This document shows positions 20,517-26,774 of a stretch of 26,774 nt of DNA, piece by piece. Position 1 is the first letter of the stretch. Each line of letters begins with the position of its first letter. The notes beneath the pieces are model-generated. The model worked only from the letters and a program-made list of their open reading frames with translations. It did not search any database and was not told where the DNA came from. Source of the DNA: a virus; the IMG/VR virus record IMGVR_UViG_3300044982_000024, positions 1 through 26,774 of that record. One strand, 5' to 3'. Made by a program: the position numbers and the translations under genes.

Positions 20517-22799
20517 CTACTGAGTGTTGTGGAGGTAGTCAACGAAGCTCTTGGTCTTCGTTGTGTCCAGGAGTGACTTCAGCTTCTCGGCATCCTGCTT
20601 GTTGTGCGTGTAGCCATCGGAGATCACCTTGCCGTTGAAGGTCATGCCGGTGACGCCCTGGAGAGTGTCGGGAGTCTTTGCAAGCTGATCGACTGCGCTC
20701 TGCTGATCTTCCGGTGACGCACCGGAGATGTAGCCGTAGCCCAACTGCTTCAGCCCCTGCTTACGCACTGTGTCCTGTTCGTTCTTCTGCATCGTCCAAG
20801 TCGTGTGCTTCGCTAGCACGGCATTGGAGTCCAGCTCTACAAGGCGCGGCTCTGCACCGGGTTTGCGTTCAACTACTGCACGACTTACGCCGTCGTCGTT
20901 GACCATCAGTACCCACTTGCCCGAGTTGTTCACCGCAGGCTGGAAGTACACGGTCCCCGTGTCGTCGATCTGCTTGTCCTTGACCATCCTTTCCTTGTAG
21001 TCCTGCGCGAGCTGAGTGAATGCTTCACCCACCTTCGGAGTCGTACCGGCTGGAACAGGGACATACATATCGCCCACACGGACGTTCGTAGCCTGGAATC
21101 GTTCCACTGCGGCCTTCGCTGCGTCCTCGGGCTTCAGCATGCCGGTAGACATCAGTTCCTTCGTGATGTCCTGTACCTGCGTGTTGACGTAACCCTGATT
21201 GCGAATCGGCGTGCTGGTGAACTTTCCGCTGAGGATCGAGGAGTCGCCAAACGTCGTCGGGATGACTGACGGGTGCTGCTTGTAGTACGTCGCCACGGCA
21301 GCAGAAGTTGCGCCGTGATCCATTGCAGGTTCCGTTTGCGCGATCTTCTGCAACGCTTGCTGTGGTGATAGTCCGAACGTCTGCGTCTCGATCTCGAAGC
21401 GTCGCATCTTTGCGGAGAACTCCGGGGTCACGTTCTGTTCGTAGTAGTCCTTCGACTGCGACTTGATGTTGTTGAAGAAGCCGATGGTGCGTAGGGCGTT
21501 CTGCTGATCGGATGGGTCGAACGAACCAGAGAGCTGCTTGAGGAACGGGACCGGAGCGTTCACGCGTGATAGCGCACCGGCCACCTGTAGGGTCGCTTGG
21601 TCTCCGCCTTGCTTGTACGCGGCCAGCATCACCTTGTCAGCGGCAGCGGATACCTTGGCAGTGCCCATCGCTGCAATCTGCACAGGATCGCCGGACTGAA
21701 GCGCCTGGAATGCCATGCGTTCGTTCTCAGCACTCTCGTTCTCTTTGGCGAGACGCTGCTGTGCTTCGCGGTTGCGATTGTGCATACCAGCAGCCCACTC
21801 GGGCGTGAGATCAAACTGCTTGCGGTTCGCATCGATCTCTCGGTCAGACAGCAAGCCTTGGTCCGCCGAGTCGCCCATGCGATACAAAGCGTGGGTGAGA
21901 TTGTCGGCCTGTGCTTTCTTCTGTGCATCGTCGATGATCTGCTGGCCACGCTTGGCTGCGAGGTCGAGCTGCGACTTGTACTCCGGAATGTCACCGATAG
22001 AAGTACCGCTGGAACCCAGCGGAGTCTTCAGTACCGCCATCGCTTGCGGGATGTTCGTCTGTCCGGTCGCAAGGGATGCAGTGAATGCCTGCGTGACGAT
22101 CTTGTGTGCTTCGGCTTCGCCTAAGCCACGTGCCGTGAGGGAGTCAAAGTAACCCTTGAGTCCATCCTCAGTCAGCAGTGAGCCACTCTTGATCGCAGCA
22201 GTGCCGATAGCGCCGAGGTTCTCCTCGTCACGCTTCAGTGCTTCGGCAATGGACTGTCGGTTGTACTGATCTTTCCAGCCGACTTGCGCCTTTGAGATCG
22301 CCTGCATGAAAGCAGGTTGTGATGCCTGATCGACACCGTTCTGTTCGAGATAGTCTTTTGCTTTGCCCTGGATGAATTGATTGATCTCATTCTGAGTCTT
22401 GCCGGGTTCGAGCTGAGCAAGCTGCGGGGCCAGTTGGTTGCCGAACTCGTCCGCGAGGCGGAGGCCGTCAGTCTGTCGATACGCAGCAGTGAACTCTTGA
22501 CTCATCCCTTCGAGACTCGGGGCTTCGCCGGTTACCGCTTGCTTGTCGGCAGCCTGCTTACCGAGCTGCTCATCTTCTTTTGCTTTCTGGATGCGCGCCT
22601 TCTCGGCAGTCGCATCCTTGGTTGCCTGGACGTCCGCGTAGGTAGATGCGAACCCCTGTAGGGAACTCGCGAGTGCCCACGCCGGACTTGTGCCTGGATT
22701 GCGGGGAAGCTGCGCTTGGACCTGGAGTGGAACACTCGCGGTCTGAGGTACGTCCGTGGCAACGCGGGGATCAATCCGAGTGGTTACGTCGCGGGGCAT
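20517..22799 (-). CDS. Internal virion protein C, T7 gp15-like
   Basis: 760 residues (T7 gp15: 747), with gp14 and gp16 a component of the ejected core/DNA-translocation tube. The protein is helical and Gln/Ala-rich throughout: NRNREAQQRLAKENESAENERMA, and an early coiled segment (KDATAEKARIQKAKEDEQ). ATG 22799 has GGAT upstream. It starts three bases after the gp14-like stop, and its stop lies eight bases before the gp16-like start, so the four core genes are a tight unit. Identification rests on length, composition and position. Confidence 0.85.
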   Translation of the reverse strand: MPRDVTTRIDPRVATDVPQTASVPLQVQAQLPRNPGTSPAWALASSLQGFASTYADVQATKDATAEKARIQKAKEDEQLGKQAADKQAVTGEAPSLEGMSQEFTAAYRQTDGLRLADEFGNQLAPQLAQLEPGKTQNEINQFIQGKAKDYLEQNGVDQASQPAFMQAISKAQVGWKDQYNRQSIAEALKRDEENLGAIGTAAIKSGSLLTEDGLKGYFDSLTARGLGEAEAHKIVTQAFTASLATGQTNIPQAMAVLKTPLGSSGTSIGDIPEYKSQLDLAAKRGQQIIDDAQKKAQADNLTHALYRMGDSADQGLLSDREIDANRKQFDLTPEWAAGMHNRNREAQQRLAKENESAENERMAFQALQSGDPVQIAAMGTAKVSAAADKVMLAAYKQGGDQATLQVAGALSRVNAPVPFLKQLSGSFDPSDQQNALRTIGFFNNIKSQSKDYYEQNVTPEFSAKMRRFEIETQTFGLSPQQALQKIAQTEPAMDHGATSAAVATYYKQHPSVIPTTFGDSSILSGKFTSTPIRNQGYVNTQVQDITKELMSTGMLKPEDAAKAAVERFQATNVRVGDMYVPVPAGTTPKVGEAFTQLAQDYKERMVKDKQIDDTGTVYFQPAVNNSGKWVLMVNDDGVSRAVVERKPGAEPRLVELDSNAVLAKHTTWTMQKNEQDTVRKQGLKQLGYGYISGASPEDQQSAVDQLAKTPDTLQGVTGMTFNGKVISDGYTHNKQDAEKLKSLLDTTKTKSFVDYLHNTQ

Positions 22800-22802
22800 A
22801 GG

Positions 22803-23267
22803 TTATCCGTTGATTGTCTTGGGTGGCGTTTGGTTGGCGTAGTAGCCACCGATGTTCGAGTACGCCTTCGCGCCGGTATTGGCGAGACTCGCTGCGAGCT
22901 GTCCGTTGATCTCTGTGGACTTGGAGCGGACCTGCGCGGAGGTTTCGAGGTCACCGTTCTCACGGTTCTTCTCGATGCGGGACACGTCAGTGCCTTCCTG
23001 CATCATGATGTCGTTCAACACGGCATCGGAGGAGTTGCCGGATACACCGGACTCAGCGGCAGCGGCACGAGCGGCGGCTCGCTGCTGGCGTGCTACCTGC
23101 ATACGATCCATCGTCTGAGCCTGAGTAGATGCGTCGGTCTGATCCTGCTGCATCTTTGCCTGCGCTTCGAGCGCATGCTTCTGCTGATTGGAACTGTAGA
23201 TTGCTGCGCCTGCCGAAACGGCGGCGGTTACCGCCATAGCGATAGGGATGACTAGGGGGCCACACAT
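22803..23267 (-). CDS. Internal virion protein B, T7 gp14-like
   Basis: 154 residues (T7 gp14: 196). A hydrophobic N-terminus (VIPIAMAVTAAVSAGAAIYSS), then a Gln/Ala-rich helical body (ALEAQAKMQQDQ; MQVARQQRAAARAAAAESGV) ending in GAKAYSNIGGYYANQTPP: the pattern of gp14, thought to form the outer-membrane part of the ejection channel. ATG 23267 with GGAAG six bases upstream; overlaps the previous gene by 16 bases. Confidence 0.85.
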   Translation of the reverse strand: MCGPLVIPIAMAVTAAVSAGAAIYSSNQQKHALEAQAKMQQDQTDASTQAQTMDRMQVARQQRAAARAAAAESGVSGNSSDAVLNDIMMQEGTDVSRIEKNRENGDLETSAQVRSKSTEINGQLAASLANTGAKAYSNIGGYYANQTPPKTING

Positions 23268-23713
23268 AGGATTCTTCCAAACTCTATGAAGGGATGTCCG
23301 TTGATCTCATGCACCTTGAATGGCTCGAAGCCGAGGTGCTGAAGCCAACGCTGTGCGCGGAGGTGACGGACATCCACGAGGTTGAACATGGCGACGTACA
23401 TGGGCGACCACGCTTCCACGAACTGCCGTGACACTGCGAGGAACTCGCGGACGATGCGGCCACGCGGACCAGTGGAGAGCATCCATGGCACGCCATAGCT
23501 GTCATCGGTTGTGTAGTCGGCAACACCGAATGCAGCTTGCGGCTGTCCATCCCAACAGGCGACGTAAGCCTCACGGCTGACTTGATGGCCCTGCTGGAGA
23601 ACCGTCAGGGGATCAAGCCCCTGAGCGGTTAGTTCGGCTACATCTTCCGCGCATAGGCGCGAAGCAATGGACTCAAGCATCGCCTGAGTCGGTTCGTGGA
23701 TCGTGATTGTCAC
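23252..23713 (-). CDS. Internal virion protein A, T7 gp13-like (GNAT-type fold)
   Basis: 153 residues (T7 gp13: 138). Start is GTG 23713, overlapping the tail tubular B stop (GTGA) with AGGT six bases upstream, in preference to the longer frame from 23764 that lies inside the upstream gene. The layout (helix, then beta strands AYVACWDGQPQAAFGVADY, LSTGPRGRIVREFL, then RHLRAQRWLQHLGFEPF) is that of an acetyltransferase-like fold, as in gp13-type proteins. In T7 it assists core assembly or infectivity. Confidence 0.82.
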   Translation of the reverse strand: MTITIHEPTQAMLESIASRLCAEDVAELTAQGLDPLTVLQQGHQVSREAYVACWDGQPQAAFGVADYTTDDSYGVPWMLSTGPRGRIVREFLAVSRQFVEAWSPMYVAMFNLVDVRHLRAQRWLQHLGFEPFKVHEINGHPFIEFGRILCVAP

Positions 23714-25830
23714 ATGCGTACCTGTGTCGTGTAGGTTCCTTCCCACTGCACCGATTGCCACCACGCCGGATACGGCACGTCACTATCAAAAGCGACGTGG
23801 ACCTGATCGGACCGGGAAGCGACGAGGAACTTGTGAGTGCCGTCCTGGAGACTCGGCGAGTCCAGATGAAACTCAGCGTCCCCCGTGGTGCGGGAAGTGA
23901 ACGTGTCGGAGAGTTGCGGAACGAGCGTATCGATTGCAGTAGCGCGACCCTTCGGATACACGAGGCAGCGGAAGTACGCGGCGGAGCTGAAGCGGAGAGT
24001 CATGCGACGAATCTGCAAACGTCCAATGACCTTTGCTACGTTGTTCTGATCCCGCACGAACTGCTGCGAGAGCGTTGCACGTCGGCGGTACTTGTAACCG
24101 ATCACCAGCTTACCGCCTGTCTTGTTGCCAGGGATGCGAAGCGTCTGTCCTCCGTTAACCAGCGTGGCACCTGTGATGTCCATGTAAGAACCCGGCGCTG
24201 CCCAATCGGTAGTCTTCAACACCATCAGGCCGTTCATCGTGGGCAGCGTGAAGGGAACCGTGAGGTCCGTGTAGTTACCGAAGGCTTGGTAGACCGGAGT
24301 CACCAGCTCGCGCCTATCGAGATGAATGTCGAACTGATTGCTGATCGGTTCGTACACCGGGGCCAGTGACAAGTCGAACGTCAGCAACTCCACGCCGCCG
24401 CCTGGAGCTAGCGCGACAACGTATAGGTCGGTGCCGATTGCACTGATGTGTACCACTGCACCCACACCCGTGATCTGCCACGGATGCCATGCGGACTGCT
24501 GCTTCTCATCACCCACCCATCGAAACTGATGGACATACACCTGGGCACCGGAGGGATTCCTGTGAGACAGGAAGACCATATCGGCGTCCTGCGCAGCCGC
24601 CATGCAGCGAGTGTTGCCAGGGATGTACGAAGGAACGTGTGCAGTCACATCGGCAGCAGTGGCCGTCACCTGATCGTCCTGGATGAAATACTCGCGGACG
24701 TTGGTGTACTGACGTTTGCTGGAGTCGTTCGCAAAGAACAGACTGGAGCCAGCCAGGACAGGCTTGATACCGGGCGATACCTGATAGGTAGTCACCACAT
24801 CGATCTTCGCGGACTTCGGCGTAAGCGTCGGTGTCGCGGTGAGCTGGAACATGGACGTCTTGCCGGATGCGAACAACAGCAGGCACTTCAGATACGAGAC
24901 TGCGTGCGTGAGCTGTGCAACACCTTCGGACGGTGCGGCGAGATCAATCGTGTCGCTATCAAGCAACGCGGTGACCGTCGTGCGCCAGAAGTTCAAGTAG
25001 TGACCGATCTCTGACATGACGACGTTCTCACCTGCCAGGATCACAAAGCGGTCTTTGTGAAACGATAGGCCACCGATGCGCTGTCCAACGAACGAAGGGT
25101 TCGGGCAGGAGTTGGTGTCACCAGCGTATCGCTTCTCCCAATCGAGAGGACCGAAGCTGAAGTAGAAGCCGTCCGGGTTGGTGCCGTCAGGGATTCGCTT
25201 GAGTCCGTGAGGCATCGTCTCGGCATTGAACGTGCCCGTAATACCCGGCATGGCAACTTCGTTCCATACCTTCGAGGACTGCGCCTGGACGTAGTAGTTG
25301 TCGAACGAGTTGTTCTGATCGCCGCGTACTTCCCAAATGACTCCGATGGTCGGTGTCTTCGGGAGATCAGCGAACGTCTGTACGGAGCCGTTCACGTGTC
25401 CCGTAGTGAGATCGCCGGACATCGCCACAGTAACTTCGCGGTTGGCAATCATCGTGTAGTCCTCAACCGTCACCGCGCGCAAGGACTGGCACGGATCGAA
25501 CTGAGTGTTGAGGTAGGGCAGGGACGGTGCGTTGGTGACGACGACGTACTCTTTGCCGGTCACATGATCGAATACACGCACGCGGGTGCCGTAGATGCAC
25601 ACAAGGTAATGCTCAGCGTTGTCGCGCTGAATCGTGTGCCAGAACGCGTTCTCGGGGATGTCGCTACCGAGTACGTTGACGAACCGGGCCGGTGGCCGGG
25701 GACCAACGCCACGTGCGGGAGAGAGGTTGAGGTTGAGACATTCCTCAAGTTGGGAGGGTTGGCGTACCGATGCGTCCTGCTGAGAGACTCCGCCAATCAT
25801 CGACGGAATGGTTCCAGAGGTCAGCGGCAT
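23710..25830 (-). CDS. Tail tubular protein B, T7 gp12-like
   Basis: Forms the tail nozzle. 706 residues (T7 gp12: 794). Begins MPLTSGTIPSMIGGVSQQDASVRQPSQLEECLN, whose IGGVSQQ...R...Q...N core is characteristic of the family; middle parts include DRFVILAGENVVMSEIGHYLNFW and LLLFASGKTSMFQL. ATG 25830 overlaps the tail tubular A stop by one base (TGATG). No sign of decay. The C-terminal reading frame ends TYTTQVRM in a GTGA overlap with the next gene. Confidence 0.95.
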   Translation of the reverse strand: MPLTSGTIPSMIGGVSQQDASVRQPSQLEECLNLNLSPARGVGPRPPARFVNVLGSDIPENAFWHTIQRDNAEHYLVCIYGTRVRVFDHVTGKEYVVVTNAPSLPYLNTQFDPCQSLRAVTVEDYTMIANREVTVAMSGDLTTGHVNGSVQTFADLPKTPTIGVIWEVRGDQNNSFDNYYVQAQSSKVWNEVAMPGITGTFNAETMPHGLKRIPDGTNPDGFYFSFGPLDWEKRYAGDTNSCPNPSFVGQRIGGLSFHKDRFVILAGENVVMSEIGHYLNFWRTTVTALLDSDTIDLAAPSEGVAQLTHAVSYLKCLLLFASGKTSMFQLTATPTLTPKSAKIDVVTTYQVSPGIKPVLAGSSLFFANDSSKRQYTNVREYFIQDDQVTATAADVTAHVPSYIPGNTRCMAAAQDADMVFLSHRNPSGAQVYVHQFRWVGDEKQQSAWHPWQITGVGAVVHISAIGTDLYVVALAPGGGVELLTFDLSLAPVYEPISNQFDIHLDRRELVTPVYQAFGNYTDLTVPFTLPTMNGLMVLKTTDWAAPGSYMDITGATLVNGGQTLRIPGNKTGGKLVIGYKYRRRATLSQQFVRDQNNVAKVIGRLQIRRMTLRFSSAAYFRCLVYPKGRATAIDTLVPQLSDTFTSRTTGDAEFHLDSPSLQDGTHKFLVASRSDQVHVAFDSDVPYPAWWQSVQWEGTYTTQVRM

Positions 25831-26414
25831 CAGCGCGTCCAGACTTCCGAGACGTCAGTGCTGTCGTTGAACATATTGGCGCGGGGTTCGTATAGACGCT
25901 CCTCGATCACCAGGGCGTTCAGTGCGAACTTCTCGTCGTCCTGAGTGAACGTATATGCCTGCTCGTTACCCATGACCTGAGTCTGGAACTGCGTGGCAGC
26001 TCGCACGGTGATGTAGCGCCGTGCGGTCTCGGGTAGGTTCTGGAAGTCGTAGAACCAAATGACTTCCATCGTCGGGCCGTCGTCGGCCTCGAACTGGTTG
26101 GTGCGATTCGTCATGTCCCACAGGAAGCCGTTACGCGGAACGATGCGGCGGTCATCGTCACTGCATGGACGAAGGGACAGAACATTTGCGGGAATCTTTA
26201 CCGTGCCATCGATGGCCGGTGTGAAGGTGTAGGAGTCGTCGCGGTTGAAATACCAGCCGCGTGACTGGACTTCACGAGCTTTCGTGCGCAGCGTGTCGCG
26301 TGCAATCGAAACGTCGGTGAACCCGAGGTTGTCGAGGGAATTCGCTGGAGTCTCACCTACGGCCTTTAGTAGTTCGTTGACCGCTTCAAGCTCGGTGGTT
26401 GGTGTTAATTCCAT
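25830..26414 (-). CDS. Tail tubular protein A, T7 gp11-like
   Basis: The tail adaptor ring between portal and nozzle. 194 residues (T7 gp11: 196). ATG 26414 (MELTPTTELEAVNELLKAVG) has GGGG five bases upstream and gives the correct length; the upstream in-frame start at 26453 adds unrelated residues. Family segments: ELEAVNELLKAVGETP, REVQSRGWYFN, LRPCSDDDRRIVPRNGFLWD and PETARRYITVRAATQFQ. It is the first gene of the leftward late block seen here. Its promoter must lie in 26415-26580, shared with a divergent gene. Confidence 0.95.
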   Translation of the reverse strand: MELTPTTELEAVNELLKAVGETPANSLDNLGFTDVSIARDTLRTKAREVQSRGWYFNRDDSYTFTPAIDGTVKIPANVLSLRPCSDDDRRIVPRNGFLWDMTNRTNQFEADDGPTMEVIWFYDFQNLPETARRYITVRAATQFQTQVMGNEQAYTFTQDDEKFALNALVIEERLYEPRANMFNDSTDVSEVWTR

Positions 26415-26431
26415 TTCAGCCCCATAAGAAA

Positions 26432-26450
26432 TTAAATAGTGTATATAAAT
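26432..26450 (-). promoter_or_regulatory. Possible phage-RNAP-like promoter for the late block
   Basis: Minus strand ATTTATATACACTATTTAA lies 18 bases before the gp11-like start. It shares ATTTA and ACACTAT with the SP6 promoter (ATTTAGGTGACACTATAGAA), with one base fewer between, and CACTAT with T7 promoters. No second full copy was found in the window and no RNA polymerase gene is present, so this is only suggestive; the AT-rich stretch could equally be a host-type promoter. Confidence 0.25.
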
Positions 26451-26473
26451 CAATTAGATATAACTTAACACCC

Positions 26474-26529
26474 GTACTAAAATAGGTGGTACATATGTAC
26501 TAAAATTGTAGTTGACATGTACAAAAAAT
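26474..26529 (+). repeat. Phased GTAC(T/A)AAAA repeats (operator candidates)
   Basis: GTACTAAAAT occurs at 26474-26483 and 26497-26506, and a variant GTACAAAAAAT at 26519-26529: spacings of 23 and 22 bp, about two helical turns. A 12-bp palindrome GTACATATGTAC (26489-26500) overlaps the second. The third copy lies inside the spacer of the rightward promoter, so a bound protein would block it. Confidence 0.7.
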
Positions 26530-26539
26530 GTGGTACGGT
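26512..26539 (+). promoter_or_regulatory. Rightward promoter for the gene at 26581
   Basis: -35 TTGACA (26512-26517, perfect), 16-bp spacer, extended -10 TGGTACGGT (TG at 26531-26532, TACGGT 26534-26539). Same design (TTGACA, 16 bp, TGnTA) as the two leftward promoters at 6631 and 6876. Start near 26546; leader of about 35 bases. Confidence 0.65.
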
Positions 26540-26580
26540 TGTTAGTGGGGTAATTCGCCTCACTAACTAGGAGAAAGAAA

Positions 26581-26774
26581 ATGGCAAGACCTTTTGTTGC
26601 ACCCGACCCGAAAGATAGGTCAGTAAATGAACCGACGTCCGTCATCAGCGCCGCACAGATTCTGGGGTTGTATAACCAGGAAAACCCGACTGATAAGAAA
26701 GAACGTGTCGTTGATTCGGTTAAGAGTTGGTACGTGAATGAAATGGAACGTTGCGGCTGGTCGAAGGCAACGTT
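26581..26774 (+). CDS. Unknown protein, 5' part (runs off the window)
   Basis: ATG 26581 with AGGAG eight bases upstream opens a frame that is still open at the last base, 64 codons in: MARPFVAPDPKDRSVNEPTS... then AAQILGLYNQENPTDKKERV and WYVNEMERCGWSK. Hydrophilic, no motif recognised. Its own strong promoter with repeat operators suggests an early or regulated gene, divergent from the late block. It might also belong to a separate module; more cannot be said without the rest of the gene. Confidence 0.7.
   Translation, partial: MARPFVAPDPKDRSVNEPTSVISAAQILGLYNQENPTDKKERVVDSVKSWYVNEMERCGWSKAT

Larger units (their letters stand above)
233..26774. mobile_element. T7-like prophage, left part
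   Basis: Between the tRNA and the window's right edge all recognisable genes are phage or phage-cargo genes. The late block reproduces the T7 order 11-12-13-14-15-16-17-holin-18-19, with an integrase at the tRNA side. The element is incomplete here: portal, capsid, scaffold, replication and RNA polymerase genes are not in the window. Three late-region genes lie antisense to the operon. The large structural ORFs are intact, arguing for a recent or functional prophage, although two late genes have doubtful start codons. Confidence 0.93.

Noticed and set aside
26454-26645. 63-codon minus-strand frame over the divergent promoter region
   Set aside because: Covers the repeat array, the rightward promoter and the start of the + gene; no ribosome site.

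Overview
The window is the left end of an integrated T7-like (podovirus-type) prophage in a moderately GC-rich proteobacterium. The host part is only bases 1-232: a short flank and a tRNA-Leu(UAG) gene. A tyrosine integrase reads back toward the tRNA from just inside, so the tRNA 3' end is the likely attL. No second copy of that tRNA end is visible, so the prophage continues past the right edge. The host genus cannot be fixed from 232 bases; the tRNA and the gene families fit a gammaproteobacterium (for example Xanthomonadales) or a betaproteobacterium.

Layout. (a) 316-5272, lysogeny and cargo: integrase, MarR-like regulator, a small membrane protein, then on the + strand a small unknown gene, an SRAP (HMCES/YedK-type) abasic-site protein and a SieB-like membrane protein, then on the - strand ArdA antirestriction and a small partner. 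(b) 5335-6267: a zinc-ribbon miniprotein and a leftward operon of very small proteins. (c) 6268-7392: about 1.1 kb with no convincing gene. It carries two homologous leftward promoters, each followed by a chain of hairpins, and a rightward control region with three 11-bp iterons and a nested palindrome in front of a DUF3606 / winged-helix regulator (7393-8118). (d) 8099-26414: the late block, transcribed leftward. In transcription order it holds tail tubular A and B, internal virion proteins A-D, tail fibre, tail-collar/needle protein, fibre-assembly-like protein, holin, small terminase, large terminase, GH24 endolysin and a string of tiny coupled lysis-region genes. (e) 26415-26774: an AT-rich divergent control region with phased repeats, and the start of a rightward gene.

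The T7 gene 11-to-19 order is well kept, but three single genes on the opposite strand (9114-9650, 11355-11882, 16639-17325) sit exactly at late-gene junctions. They look like morons: cargo expressed independently of the late operon. Portal, scaffold and capsid genes, which precede gene 11 in T7, are not to the right of it here; a divergent promoter and gene are.

Most interesting: two late genes (endolysin and tail-collar protein) have no good ATG/GTG/TTG start, but each has an ATA codon with a Shine-Dalgarno exactly placed, giving Met-Ala-type N-termini. Also notable are the structured RNA locus facing the DUF3606 regulator, and the antirestriction/exclusion/DNA-protection cargo. Everything here is from reading the sequence; no database search or folding program was run.
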